From the NCBI RefSeq assembly GCF_001640805.2, contig NC_066856.1, forward strand, positions 16,219,087 through 16,283,086: 64,000 nucleotides of DNA, in the 5' to 3' direction. Below are positions 1 to 12,130 of the stretch, piece after piece; within the stretch, counting starts at the first letter, position 1, and the number at the start of each line of letters is the position of its first letter. The stretch is from Lates calcarifer (Eukaryota; Chordata; Actinopteri; Centropomidae). Position numbers and translations under genes: made by a program. Under the pieces are notes generated by a model. That model worked only from the letters and a program-made list of their open reading frames with translations, was not told the DNA's origin and searched no databases.

Positions 1-2999
1 CAAGCAGGCCAAGAACGGTGGTCTCTAAGGAACACAACCATATGAGCAGAGAATCTGACCATCTGGCTTCCTCTGCAGCTAAAAATCGCGTGGGATAAGG
101 GAAGAGTGATGAATGTCCCCCATCTCCTGCTCCCTGTCAGTGTCAAGATGTCTCTTTTAAAAATAAAACACTGTTGTCGGAAGTTTTACAGTGCCAGTAG
201 TGCCTTACAAGGAAATGTAAGGCCCTCTTGAAAATGAAGTTTTTGAAGAGAAGAAGGGAAGGTCACCACGAGGGAAAAGATAAAGAAACTCATTTTAAGT
301 TTGCATTCCTGGACTGATTCCAGAGGTACAGATAGCCACACTGGGTGGGACAGTTATGGGAAGGGGATGATATAAAATCTGTGTAGAGTATAATGATTGG
401 CTTATCTCTGAAGCTCACAGTACAGGTCTCCTGTCAATTCCTTCTTGTAGGAAGCTTTCCATTTCTTCTCTGTCAAAAGCATATGAGATGAGAATATGTA
501 AGTGAGGACAGGAAGAAGAAATCCTGCATTCGTTATTTCATTTCCAAAGACTTTACACCAAGCTGTTGCTCTACTGTAATTTCCAAGGCACACTGTGACC
601 AATGTCATAGGGACCGTTACTCCTCCTCAAGACATAAATTCCTCTAATTAGAGATCAATGATTCATGCTTTATGTAATTAGGCCGGATGGGACGCCCCCA
701 CAAAAACTCAGACATATATTCATCTCCTTTTTCTATCTCCCCTATCAGTTCTATTGTGTCTAACATAAAACATGAAATGATCCCTTCGGCAGACATGCCC
801 TGCCTAGACATGGTTCAAGAGAGCGGTGGCCGCGGCAGCACTTTGACAGCCGGGTTATGGTTTCTGGTCCCAGTAATGAAGGACTACTGAGTGTGTCATC
901 CAGGAAATGGGCCTCTCCCCCCGTCTGTCTGTCGGTGAGCCAGCTGGATTCAATCCTACACCTCGGAATAACACCAGGCCTCAAACGCTGTAGCATGGCC
1001 ACCCTTTGCTTTAATAGGCAGAAAACATCTCATTAAATCACAATAGTGGCTAACCCTTTCCATAACAGAATTGGTAAACTCACATTAGTCAGACAACAGC
1101 TAAATCATTTGGTCGATTTTGTGTTTTCTTTCCCTTTTATCTCTTTTTCCAGCTTACACATCATTCTGCTTGTTTTTGCACAGTTAGCAACCACAACGGT
1201 TGAAATAGGAGAAACAGAGGAGGCCTTGCACGAAATAACACTACTGTACAGTGGCTCAATTTCCCAGAGTCAGCGAGCTGTTTCAGCCATACAGACGGTT
1301 CATGATATCCAGAACAAGAGAGGGGATTAACCAAAATGTCAAGAGAGACAGGTTAAGCTGACAGGATATTGGTTTGTATTGAAGGGTCTCACTTTCAAAG
1401 TCAAAAAGTCAGAAACTTCTCAGAGGAAAAGTCTTCTCTCATAACGTCATGTCATATTGCTAAGCAGAGAAAATTCAATTTCCGCAGACTTTCATTTGAC
1501 TTTCAGACAGAGGAACCATCAAAGAAAGTCTATGCTTTTGGGAATAAAGTAAACAGCACTAAAATTTATGTTTGCACAATAAACAAATGGAAGAAAATAT
1601 AACTGAAAGGACCTTGAAAGAACATGATATTTCTATTAACAATCCGGCAAAGCAGTTAAAGTGGAATTATCTCATTTTGACAAATTCAGCTGGCAATCAT
1701 ATATTCTGTCAAAATATCAAAAAGAAACTGGCAGTGCAGACTGTAGAAAGCCTTAAGGAGTGTTTTGATATACAACTGTGAGACTGCCTCAGTATAGAGA
1801 TTTGCCTGAAGTGAAATTCAAAGTGTCTCATCTGGTCTGATTTCCCTGTGCTATAAGACCAGACTGGGCTTCATTAGCAGTTGCCGCTGTGCTTTATTGG
1901 CACAGAAGATCCCATTTTCACTACAGAAATGACTTGCCACCAGCTGCAAATTGACAATGCGCCATATTTCCTCACAAGTCAACCCTTATTAATAGCAATT
2001 CCTGGGATCTGCACCTCCCCATATCCAAACACAGCAGTGTCATCACCAGGTAAATTTGTACAGTGGGTTCTGACGACTTCACAGGCATTGTTTACCACAG
2101 TGAAAATGACTAAATATAGGAGATTGGCATCACCAGCTGCTTACACCTTGTCAGTAAAGTCTGAATACATCCTGAGTCTCTCCTCTGTCATCTGAAGGAC
2201 ACACTGGCATCAAGTCACGCATATCAAATTCATATTTAAGCTTTAAAACTCTGAACAATGATGGCGTTGCTCTCCATTAGCGGGCTAATTCTCCAGCACA
2301 ATAGACTTATACAGTATTGATGATTACTACTCTCCAGAATACCAGACTGCTCTCTGACTGATGGTGGCTGCAGCAAAGGTTAATTAATGAGCAGTGGCAG
2401 AAGCGATGGCTGCCGGCGAGGGAGAGGCTCTCCTGGGACTCGGACTCACCAGTGGCAGAAGATAAAGGTGGAACAGGGAAGGGTATGACTACTCAGCTGA
2501 AATTGAGTCCCCTTTTCTATCTGGATAACCTCCATGTACTTAATAGTCTGAGAAAGCTACTTGATCACTTACCCAAGCTGCTGCATGGAATTAGATTATA
2601 ATGCAGCTTTTCATCGTTCTCTCTGTGAAACCTTATTTCATGCAATGATTATGTATTGGTTATCAAACATGAGAGATAATCTATGAGGCAACCTTCCTGC
2701 TTGAATTAGTTCTGCAAATCTGCTTCTTGTGATCAGACATCAAAAGGTTTTCACAAAGCATATTTGTCTTTCGGTGCAGCAGGCGTTTGCAGTGTTATTT
2801 TCAGATGGGAAATAAATTCTATGGCAACACACTCTGACATGTACAGCTTTATTTTTATCCTATCTTTAAGATGCCATTAAATTTAATTGGCAGAGATTAT
2901 CTATGCAGCCTTAAACTTAATGTGTGAAGTAGCCTGATTAGCTGTTTATATGTCATCCTGTTAAAAAGCACAAAGATAGAGAGGAGGTTCCATCTAAAT
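1..2999. other. non-coding stretch downstream of dsel
   Basis: No open frame here resembles a known protein; the longest is about 100 codons without recognisable motifs. Two stretches look like unique, non-repetitive sequence of moderate GC and might be conserved elements: about 860-1020, and about 2360-2480, which combines a TTAATTAATGAG homeodomain-type site with a GC-rich run. No tRNA, rRNA or transposon was recognised. Confidence 0.5.
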
Positions 3000-3560
3000 C
3001 TATGAAGTGGGCACTACTTTTATATAAGGCACTCATTATAAAGGGTTTATATAATGCATACAATAGCTTTGTTAATACTTAATAAATCACAGACTTCCTT
3101 TATAGATCAGTTACAACACATTCAAGAGCAATACTTGGGTTGCCGGGTTGTGAAAATCTCTGTTTTTGGTGAGTCATTCATAGTCATTAAAATGTGATTC
3201 CTCACTATCCAATGAGCCATCAAGTCTGCAGTTATAACACAATATAGGGGGGCGATAAATAATAAATAAAGGGCTAATAAACGTAACACTGCAGTTAGAT
3301 GTGTCACTAAAGTTATTAACAAGTAGTTGTGTTCTCATTTTCTCAGAGGCCATCAGATTTTCCACAATCTGGCAATCTAAAAGCTTTTCCCAGACAAGGT
3401 TTATATTATTTAAAGTATTACACTAAAAACTGAAGTATAAATAAGTCATTAGCCATTAATAAAATCATTAGCTTCAACCTATAAACCCTAGACAAATGTT
3501 GACTATTGGAAAGTCTTGTGATAAAATATAAATATGGCATCAATTTGTCATCAGAAAGTA
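3000..3560. repeat. AT-rich dispersed repeat, probably a degenerate MITE
   Basis: The segment is rich in ATTAATAA, TTATTAAC and GTTACAAC motifs. It resembles an AT-rich interspersed repeat I have seen in percomorph genomes. A similar patch (CCATTAATAAAG, TTACAACCAATAA) recurs at 4170-4240, on the other side of two further repeats, so the element may have been interrupted. Family assignment is from memory and uncertain. Confidence 0.4.
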
Positions 3561-3875
3561 AAAGTTCTGCAGAGAAAACCTCAGAGTATGTTACTATGTG
3601 TGACAGTAGTAGATTATTAGTGATGCATTAATTCTTAGACTAGAATTTTACTGTTGTAGCTGCTTGAGGGGTCAGACCCCCTGTAAGGGTTACAGGACAA
3701 ATCTGAAGGGTTGTGAGATGAATAACAGGAAAGAAAGGAAGATAAAACAAATAACTTGGCCTCAAATAGTTGAACTTTACGTGTTTAAAGGGAAAATCAC
3801 TTTTCATAACTACTAACAGCTCACAGACATACAGTATGAAATGTGTCAAGAGTTTATGTAACAGTTCAAATATCG

Positions 3876-3960
3876 ATTAAATTTTATTTATATAGCGCCA
3901 AATCACAACAGAAGTTATCTCAAGGCACTTTTCATATAGAGCAGGTCTAGACCGTATTTT
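3876..3960 (+). repeat. percomorph dispersed repeat with TATAGCGCCAAATCACAAC core
   Basis: The core TATATAGCGCCAAATCACAA followed by TTATCTCAAGGCACTTTTC and a GCAGGTCTAGACCGTA end is a very common short interspersed sequence in percomorph fish. This is a short copy about 85 bp long. I do not assign a superfamily. Confidence 0.6.
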
Positions 3961-4009
3961 TTATATTACAACTGATAACTAGTACATATAGCTGTCAAAT
4001 AAATGTAGC

Positions 4010-4128
4010 AGAGTAAAGGGTGCAATATTTCCCTCTGAAATGTAGTAGGGTAGAAGTATAAAGAAGCATAAAAGGGAAGAAGTCAAGAAAAGAGTAAATG
4101 TACTCAGTTACTTTCCACCACTGCCTGC
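4010..4128 (+). repeat. dispersed repeat fragment ending in TTACTTTCCACCACTGCC
   Basis: A CCCTCTGAAATGTAGTAGGG start, GTAGAAGTATAAAGAAGCAT middle and GTAAATGTACTCAGTTAC end match a common teleost interspersed repeat. It lies 50 bp after the 3876-3960 element, suggesting serial insertion into the same AT-rich site. Confidence 0.55.
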
Positions 4129-4240
4129 TGGATGAAGATAAACAACCATTAAGATTTATCAGTACTGGCTGATTATCTGTAAATTATTAATTAACCATTA
4201 ATAAAGTAATTTGTTACAACCAATAAATGCTATGTAAAGT

Positions 4241-6897
4241 TGTTGCATGAGAGATTTAAAACAAGTCAACTTAACAGCCAGTGCAAGTCCAGACTTGTAG
4301 AAACCTCCCTTCAAAAGCATCTGCCTGAGGTTTTTTTTTCCCTGTGAATAATGTGACTCTGCATGGAAGGATTAGGAATAGAGGACCCTGCCAAGCATTG
4401 GAGTGTTACAGGAGGGATCAAGAACAAATGACTAATGAAATGACTGACTCATTGAGACCGTTCTGAAACATGAGATGCAGCATGTGCTCTATTCGAAAGC
4501 CTGCTCCCGTTAAGTTCCCATCTCAGTCAGAGCATGGCAGAAGAATTTCCTGACATGTTTTTAATTGTTGACTCCTCCTCATCATGCACGTCACCCGTAT
4601 AAGCAATTAGGCGTCTGTCATCCGTGTCTAATAAAATGGAGACTTCGCTGCTGCATAATTGTGGCAGCTCAGAGGAATCTGCATAAGTAGACTTTTTAGT
4701 AGTGAGTTAGCAGTAACCATAGTGAAAAAGATCATGAGCAAATTAAAATGTATGTTCTGTCTTTTGTAGTGATAGATAATAGCTAGTTTAACATGAGTAC
4801 AATGACAATAAATGCAGCTAATAAGGACTGATGTTATATAATCACATGGTAGACATGATTATCACAGTGCAAGATAATTCACTACATCCAAACAAAGACC
4901 GTTTGCCAATATATTTATGAATTTATTATTTTCTTTACATCATCTCTACCCCCTGCTCCAGAGCCCACAGAAAACCGTTATAAAGAAATGATTGTAATTC
5001 AAGGCCACAGAAGCAAGGAACCATATCCCCACGAGCAAATACAAAACAGAGTTGGTAACAGGATTGCAACACCAAAGTGAAAGCATGTCTGCCAAGTCTA
5101 CACATTCAAAGACCACAAACATCAAACGGGTTTTCCAGGCAGTCAAGGGTTTCAGTGTTCATAGAGAAGAAAACAAACAGGACTGTTTCTAGCTGAGAGA
5201 AGATGGATATTTCCAAAATTGTCCACAGTATGTTATTTTTTGCACAGATGCAACAGAGTCTGTAATTGAGTGCACCATCCGCATGTTACATGTGATCCAT
5301 TTACATTACAGAAATGGTTTAAGCAAGACGGCATCAAAGGTTACTGAGTGAGTGTACATTTTTGCCCAGGCCAAAGAGCATAACATCACAGAGTAGAAAT
5401 GGTCTCTGACTTTTTTTCCCTCTTCCCTTAGTTTTACTTAATATTCATCATGTTTAGTCCACTGCTCGCTGAGCTCTCAAGACAAAGGCCCAAAAAAGAT
5501 CATCGGATATCTGATTGACCAAGACAGGAAATGGAAACTTGTGCCGTTTGAATTCCCTCCAGGCATTTATAGTGAAGATGGCACAGCAATATAAACACAG
5601 GGTAAGACTCCGTTATGGCATTTTGCAGATTAATATGAGTAGCTGAGGGGGATGCTTTGGAAATTGCTTTGACTAGAAATGTGTCAAGGCTGACAGTTTT
5701 TTTTTTTTTTTCCTTTTTTTTTCCAGTTTGATCCCCATTAAGCACTTCCCTCTGATCTAATTCAATAAATGCCAAAGGGAGTTATAATAATCATATTCAT
5801 TCCCGATCCTTTGGGATATGTTTCTTTGGAACCCATAAATACTTATAACTTTCTTTCTTCTAGACATAATATCTTCAGAGGTTTATATATCTTCAGAGGT
5901 TTAAGATTTCCAAGCTAATCAAGTACATATAGTAAAGTTAGCTTTGGGAAATGCATTGAATCCCTCATACAATCAAAGAGTCCCTGCGAAAGTGCTAAGC
6001 CACCAAAACGTCATGACATCTTTGAGCTTCAAATAAAATCCCTCTACTGGAATAATGAAAATACAATTTGTGTAATTTATATGTCTGTATCATAACAATA
6101 AAGCACTACTGTCATCTTCCTGTTCTCTGCTTCATTTTGAGTCTATACATTGCAGCATTATTTTTACAGTTTTAAAGGGAAACAGCACTCAAATATTAAA
6201 ATTCATGACAACCAAATTAGTCTCCCAAAGCTACAAACTAGAAACTGAGACTGTCAATAAATAGTCTTATTTCTTAATGAGCTTCGTAACATATCTGTTC
6301 CAAACCAGTAAATACCCCATGATCCCCCCAAAATAATTCCAGTAATAACATATATGGGTTTTGCACAAACATCTTTCTGACTGCACAGATTAGAGATGGG
6401 AAAAACTCTCATTTTTCATCTCTTACTAAGACATATACCAAATTATCTTCACAGACAAGCCGAGCTGTTCTAGGACGCTGCAATAAACATAAAACTTATG
6501 CTGAAATTCAGTGGCATTTCTCTGCGTGTAAGACAGCAAAGGTCTCAAAAGTCTCACTAGATAAAACAGTGCTACAAGTAAAGTGTAAAGAGCTGCTGTG
6601 GGAAAAAGAATGCTAATAGAAGCTCCCTTCCACCTATTTTAATGTAAAATATTCCTCCCTCACCAACATCTGTTGCTGTAGTCAGTACAACATCTTACAT
6701 CCACCCAAACAAACACAACCAATAGAAAAAAAAAAAACTTTAACACAAACAGAAATGCTACCCAGTTTTTCCTCAAGTTTTAACATCTTTTTTTTTTTTT
6801 TAAATTTAAGGTCAGTGCAAAAAAACAACTTTACAGAACTCGATGGCAGCTACAGTAAACAAGACAGCTCAATACCAGCTGACCAGCAGCAGTAAGT
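4241..6897. other. dsel 3' flank, non-coding
   Basis: Part of this must be the dsel 3' UTR, which runs toward lower coordinates. A minus-strand ATTAAA (6638-6643) about 255 bases past the stop is one possible polyadenylation signal, but the 3' end cannot be fixed. About 4530-4680 is unique sequence with AATTAG and AATTG homeodomain-type cores and looks like a conserved-element candidate. A poly-T tract lies at about 5697-5722, and a tandemly doubled CTTCAGAGGTTTA motif at about 5872-5903. No further genes were seen. Confidence 0.5.
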
Positions 6898-9800
6898 TTA
6901 ACTGGCAAATCTGGTGTAACCCAGCCTCTTCATCACAATCCCACATACATCCTCTATTAGTCTGATGTCTTTTCGAGGCATTTTTTGTCTCCACATGTTA
7001 ATATTAGCTGGTGAAATGTCCCCTTCATACATTAGATTGTACAGGTTCGTGGAGGTGGTGAAAATGAGTTGGTTGAGGGCTGAGGGTGAGACGGGAACCC
7101 CGAGAAATGTGTGTATGTTTTCCGCCGTCTCCTGCGGGAAGTTGACCACATCCTCAAACCTCACTTGGAGGTAGGACTCCTCGGGGAGGCTCTCGCTGAC
7201 CCTCAGCACCGCTGCAGTGTGAGCCAGCCACAGGTGAGCCAGTATCAGGACTGGGTTCATCTCAGAATGGGACAGCAGCCTCTGGATTATTTTAAACTCC
7301 GGGGCCACACTTGGGCATCCATCCCTGACAGCATCATCCTTGAATATCAAGGAAAGGTGCTGCGGGATGTTTTTTAGGGAGTAAAGACTGGGTTTGCTGT
7401 TATAAACCATGAGATAAATCCACGCTCTAGGGTCTCTCACCAAGTAGATTGTCCTCAAGGAGGGTCCCACCACCTCGTGAATGAAAGGCATTTTGAGCGC
7501 CCAGCTTCCACTCCGCATGTTGAGGACCACCCGTGCATCAGGGTACTCTGCTACATGGCGTCTCATCTCCCTAATGTACTCTGCATCTCTGTCCAGACTG
7601 GCCCTCAGTTTGCCCTTCAGCTCAGACGCTGGCTCCCTCCTCCTGGATCTTTTCTTTCTGTCCCTGGAGGGGCCAACCCTCTGGGGCTGTTTGACCCTGC
7701 TGCCCTCCACCAGCTGAATATTCTGCAAGTGCAGCTTGGTGTTGTGGACCAGCGAATGCAGCCAGCCCTGAATAATCTTAAACCGTCCGTGCACAGCGTC
7801 TGACCTTGACCACTCGCAGGCGTCGACCAGAGAGTCAAACTCAAACTCAGTCTCAGGAATGTCCACATGCTCAGTGGGAACTCTTATGTAAACAAAGTCC
7901 GAGCTGTTGTAGAAAAGATGCTTGAGTATTTCCGATCCCGATCCAGGAAGGGTTGTTATGACGACGGTGGGGAGGGGGAGCCGGTGCTGCTCATACAGTC
8001 TGATTTGTTTGTTTACTTCACTTTTGGCACTCGCACCTTTCCATTTTACCCCACAGAGAAGCTGATCACAGCTGTTAGACACAAACAGCAGCTCGGCTAT
8101 CCACAGAATGAGCACAGAGAGGAGGGCATATCGCATCAGCCTGCTGAAGCAGACATAAAACTTCCTCTGCATGGTCAGAAATCCTATGGCCACACAGAGA
8201 ACAACCCCTGCAATCACATTGACTGTGAATCCAAAGTCAAACAGCTGATTGTCACTGCTGATTTGTTTGGGGATGAGTTGAGTCCCAAGGCCGTATCGAG
8301 TGATTTGATATCTATCCTCAACTTTACAGTGACCTCCAAATCCTAAATAATTCAGCCTTCGCCCCTATGTCTTTATAGTTTGTAGCTATTGAGACTATCC
8401 TCTCTGTGTTATTTATGGTTAAAGAAAGCCTCACTCCATTTTTACTGTTATCCATAAATCTACAGTTGGACACTTTGACATATGGCCCGTGTAAAACATA
8501 AGCTACTCTGCTGACTGTGCCTGTCATTGGGAAGGTGACGTTGACATACTGCGTCCACCTCTTTTTAAACTCAGCCGCTTGCTCTGCCTCCTGTATCCTA
8601 GTATCAGGGCTGTGACCCTGGGTGTCGAACCAGAACATTTTATAATGAGCATCCCACACGTCCATCATGGCGCCATTATATTTGTCCATGAATCTGAAAG
8701 GAACGTATTTAAAGTCAATGTCGAGATTGTGAAAAAAAGCACTGAGTGACCTCACAGGTGAGTCACCCCACTTCTCTATGTGGTCAAGTACCAGCAACGT
8801 CTGAGAGTTGAGCAGAACCAAGGCTCTGAACACGCTCTTTAGTCTCATGGCAGGGGAGTAGGCTGACACAGCTTCCCCGCTCACAAACATAGTGTCCCTG
8901 TGTGAGGAGGCGACGATCACCTCCCCTCTGGCATCACCTACCCCTTCATCAGTCCAGCGCAGCCACTTAGCACACTCCCCCAACTGACCCTCCCATGGAT
9001 TGTTACACTGACTGGTAGGAGAGGGGCTGAACACCAAAACATTGTTAAGATAGCTGTACTTTGGGCCATAAAGTGCTTCAGATACAAATACTTGCCCATT
9101 AGGAGCAAATGTGAAAGAATTCTGGTCTGGGTGCTCATGACCAGGGTTAAAGCTGTTCCAGCCATCCACCCAGGAGTAAGGCTTGTCATGGACAATGTCA
9201 TAGACTGCACGGCCACCCAGGCTGCTAGACTTAAAGGAGACAAAAGTATTACCCTGACCGTTGGGAAGCCCTGCTCCATAGGTAACCACACCCCAGTTTG
9301 AGAAAATATGCATCCTCGCTTTGCCAAAATTGTGGGGAGGCTGCGGTGTGAGGTGGGAGTTGTACCAGATGTATTCTGTGTGAAGTGTAGCCCAGCGCTG
9401 CGCAGATGACTGCCCCATGGGGCCATCCTTGGGCCGGTGCTTTCTAATCTGTTGAGCGAGCCAGTTACCCGTTCCGTTCCTCATGACGAACGTATCAAGG
9501 AAAACAAGCTGACTCTCTGGCCCATAAAACCAGTTGTAGTTGGAGTCTGCGATGCCAACTGTCCTCTGAAAGCCTGGCAACAGAGTGGCATAATAAAACC
9601 AGAAGTGTCCCCGCAGCCAGTTGTTCTGCGTGTTATCAATGTTGAAATGACGCTGGGCTAAGAAGACATACTGTGTGATGGACTTGGCTGTGTAGCTCCC
9701 ATAGGCTACTCCCTCATCCAGAGACCCATCAACAACATGATTTAGGAGAAACATAGTTTTCTCCATGTAGTTCACAGCCACTTGTTTCCAGATCATTGAT

Positions 9801-10555
9801 TCCGGGTCATCATGTGATTCAACCACTATTGCACCAGTCAGGATGGCTAATATGTTAGTAGTCTGATGATTCTGGAGATACTGTTTCCCCCACCCTCTGT
9901 ACTTAGAGAGCTCATACAGCTCTTCTGTCTCTGAGCGAATTTTCTTGAGGTAAACATCTCTTCTGTGCTTATCCAGCTGAGAGTAAATAAAGTCATACGC
10001 AGTTGCGAACCCAGTGAGAGAGTGTGCCATGGGGACCTCATCGTTGGGGGCGCTGGTCACCTTCCAGTCGGGGTATTCAGCCATCCTATCCATAAACTTG
10101 ATAAGAAACTGCAGGGCAGCAGAGTCCTCTGGGCACAACAGGCAGTAGAGAGCCAGGGGAGGCAGGTTGTTCCCATAAATCTCATTCCATTTGCTTGTAA
10201 ACTCCTCATGTTTCACAGGGGGCATATAAAAGGGGACATTAGACAACATGGTGAGCACAGCTGCCCGGATGACTTTAAATATGTGACTGTGGGTGGTGGA
10301 GGACCTTTGCCTCAAGTGCAACACATCCACTTGGTTAAAATACAGGTTTGGATGGGAATCAGCAGACTGGAGTTTCCACTGCTCGGTTGCTCTGTTTTGT
10401 GGGAGCTTGACCTGCAGCAAGTCATCTGTAAAAATGTCTCTGTCTGTGGCATTGAAGACCCCAGAGAAAGCAGTCCCCACTGCAAACAGTGGTAGTAAAA
10501 AAACAGAATATACAACCCAGTTAACTGCCATGTTGCCGGGCATTTGTGAACACAT
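6898..10555 (-). CDS. dsel: dermatan sulfate epimerase-like protein (one frameshift near 8353)
   Basis: DSEL family enzymes convert D-glucuronate to L-iduronate in chondroitin/dermatan sulfate chains in the secretory pathway. Numbering here is from the first in-frame ATG (10555); an in-frame TAA lies upstream. A second ATG at 10531 has a stronger Kozak context (A at -3, G at +4) and directly begins the hydrophobic signal sequence, so it may be the real start. Visible in order: signal sequence about residues 9-32; epimerase module with NHQTTN (His230), VAYGSYT (Tyr285) and GHEHPDQN (His473/475), matching the catalytic His, Tyr and His of DSE; two membrane segments about 780-797 and 806-825; a sulfotransferase-like module with a TTLPGSGSE loop (867-875) and a YLVRDPRAW motif (1037-1045) in the PAPS-binding positions. 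The composite length, 1218 or 1210 residues, agrees with my recollection of about 1212 for human DSEL. The coding region is a single exon, as in mammals. One extra base near 8353 breaks the frame after residue 734. Identity is very secure; whether this copy works is not. Confidence 0.95.
8350..8358 (-). other. dsel: +1 frameshift site inside dsel
   Basis: Read on the minus strand, codons for K-A end at 8354. Skipping the single base at 8353 puts the reading into frame with N-Y-L-G-F-G-G, the motif I recall at this place in mammalian DSEL, with nine residues before it aligning without a gap. Without the skip, translation ends eight or nine codons later (stop at 8324-8326). The downstream frame then runs 484 codons to the TAA at 6898 without a stop. 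The exact base cannot be fixed to better than a few positions. A sequencing or assembly error, an allele, or a recent null mutation would all look like this. Confidence 0.85.
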
Positions 10556-10925
10556 TTTACGGGGTTTCAAAATTAGGCAGCTGATTGCTTTCTTCCCTTA
10601 AAATGGTGTTATAATGTCCCAGAACTGAAGTTGTGATTTCAGGGTAAAAATCCAGGTGGAATATACTTGTTAGGGGGGTAATCGTCCTTTAAATTGATAT
10701 TTCATAAGACAGCATAATGCAATATCAAAGTCCTATGCATGACAGTCAAGAAAATAGGGGGAAAAAAAGAAGAAAAAAAAAACTTTAGTGCAAGAGCAAA
10801 CAGTATCCATATCCACTTGAAACTATCTCGTAGCAGTTGGTAAAAGCAATAAAACACATCATGTTAAATACATCGGAGTCTGGTAGAAAGAAGATCCCTC
10901 TGTTTTGCTTATAAATTTAAATCCA

Positions 10926-10956
<31 letters not shown>

Positions 10957-11039
10957 CTTTTTTTTAAATTCGTTGTCTTATGTCTGCATGTTTCCCTCCG
11001 TCCTCATAGCACTATGTATGCTCGTGAAGACTGGCATCT
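10556..11039 (-). other. dsel: dsel 5' untranslated/leader region with possible 3' splice site
   Basis: There is no coding sequence here. Read on the minus strand, a long pyrimidine tract (10781-10755) is followed by an AG at 10733-10734, a plausible splice acceptor for a 5' UTR intron. That would let a non-coding first exon at the CpG-rich block join the coding exon. A (TA)n run followed by T runs lies at 10926-10965 on the plus strand. The acceptor is inferred from sequence pattern only. Confidence 0.35.
10926..10965. repeat. (TA)n followed by interrupted poly-T
   Basis: About eight TA units run into 16 T, a C, and 8 more T. It is a simple low-complexity tract between the dsel coding exon and the CpG-rich block. 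Confidence 0.85.
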
Positions 11040-11760
11040 CCCCCTTCGCGTGCGCCAGTAACTCATTTGATCTCCTCCCCAAAACATTTCCTCGCGCGGA
11101 CAAACAGTCAGTCAGCCCCAGTCTGTGTCCGGTCCAATCACAGCCACCCAAAGGCTCCGTGTGCAGCCCGACCGAGCCGCAACATCCATGGACATGAACG
11201 TCAGCAAACAACGCATCTCCGCAGACAACATTGCTCGGTCTCTCCGCTGCAGAGACTCCAAACTGCCTGGTGCTCAAAACTGCACATCCTGATCGGGAAA
11301 CTGATCTGTGTGCATTGTTAAATCCAGTCCTCCCTCCTCCCCTCCTTTTCTTTTTGGGGTTTTTGCTCCACGCTTTATCTTCCGCGATTAGTACGCTGAA
11401 GTCCGAAAAGAGGAAAGTTGTCGTCACTCCTCAAGTATTCAAAGAATGAGACATTTTTCCCAATGTCCGCAGGAAACAGTCAATCAGCCTCCCAAATGAT
11501 GGATATTCCACGTGTAAATCTGCTCTGTCTGTGGGGATATTTATGCGTTCGCTGCCGTTTGAAACACGCATCTCACAAGTAAGGCTGTGTGTGTGAGTAA
11601 ATCTCCGGACGCGTCTCCGTTGTGTCCTCTCCCGACTGTTCAACACAGTCAGTTTGATTGTTTTCCTGCACTGGATGGAAAATTTCCACTGTACAAACTG
11701 TAGAGGGAGCCGCGACTTCAGAAGCCCAGCCTCACGTCTCTTGTAGAGAGTGGGAAGGCT
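11040..11760 (-). promoter_or_regulatory. dsel: CpG-rich block, probable dsel promoter and first exon
   Basis: I counted roughly 35-40 CpG dinucleotides in about 700 bases. The desert on either side has only a few per several hundred. The block lies 0.5-1.2 kb upstream of the dsel start and includes CGCG and ACGCGT motifs and a CACGTG-type E-box at about 11510-11515. A TATA-like ATAAATA in minus-strand orientation sits near 11538-11545. Overlapping open frames on both strands here are by-products of the base composition. The transcription start is not determinable from sequence alone. Confidence 0.6.
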
Positions 11761-12130
11761 GAATATTCATTTCATAAAACCCTCCGTTTTTTCTCCTCTG
11801 TATTCCTAACAGGAAGGTTGATGAACGTTACCTTAAGTTGCTGCTCAAGCTATGAAAGGAAAATCTAACTAGCTGTAATAACCACACTATTTTTGGATAT
11901 TTTTGATGTACTATAGCCTACAATAGTCCTCCACAATTTAACATTTTACAGAAGTCCTCATTTGCAACAGGCAGAAAAAAGGAGCAGAAAAGGGAAGACA
12001 AGGGAGGTAATTAGCAGGAGGCAACAGAAACAGCAATGTCACAATAAAAAGGCAACAAAATGGTTCAGGCTTCAATTAAAAGACACATAACCTAAGTCGG
12101 ATGACCAAACTAACAGGCTATTGCTGTACC
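11761..12130. other. non-coding sequence upstream of dsel
   Basis: AT-rich sequence lacking long open frames, recognised repeats or RNA genes. Confidence 0.5.

Noticed and set aside
7477..7868. Long open frames antisense to and overlapping dsel
   Set aside because: They are shadows of the conserved GC-richer dsel coding sequence; their products show no recognisable domain.
6898..8217. Independent sulfotransferase gene next to an epimerase gene
   Set aside because: The frame at 8217 opens with GTG, not ATG. The same frame extends upstream through residues typical of DSEL ([16 protein letters not shown]) to the break at 8353. It is the C-terminal half of dsel.
8324..8353. Intron explaining the dsel frame change
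   Set aside because: Only one base has to be skipped; there is no room for an intron, no GT-AG pair, and DSEL is encoded by a single coding exon in other vertebrates.
10978..11449. Overlapping frames in the CpG-rich block on both strands
   Set aside because: They reflect low stop-codon density in GC-rich promoter sequence; no motif or start context supports a protein.
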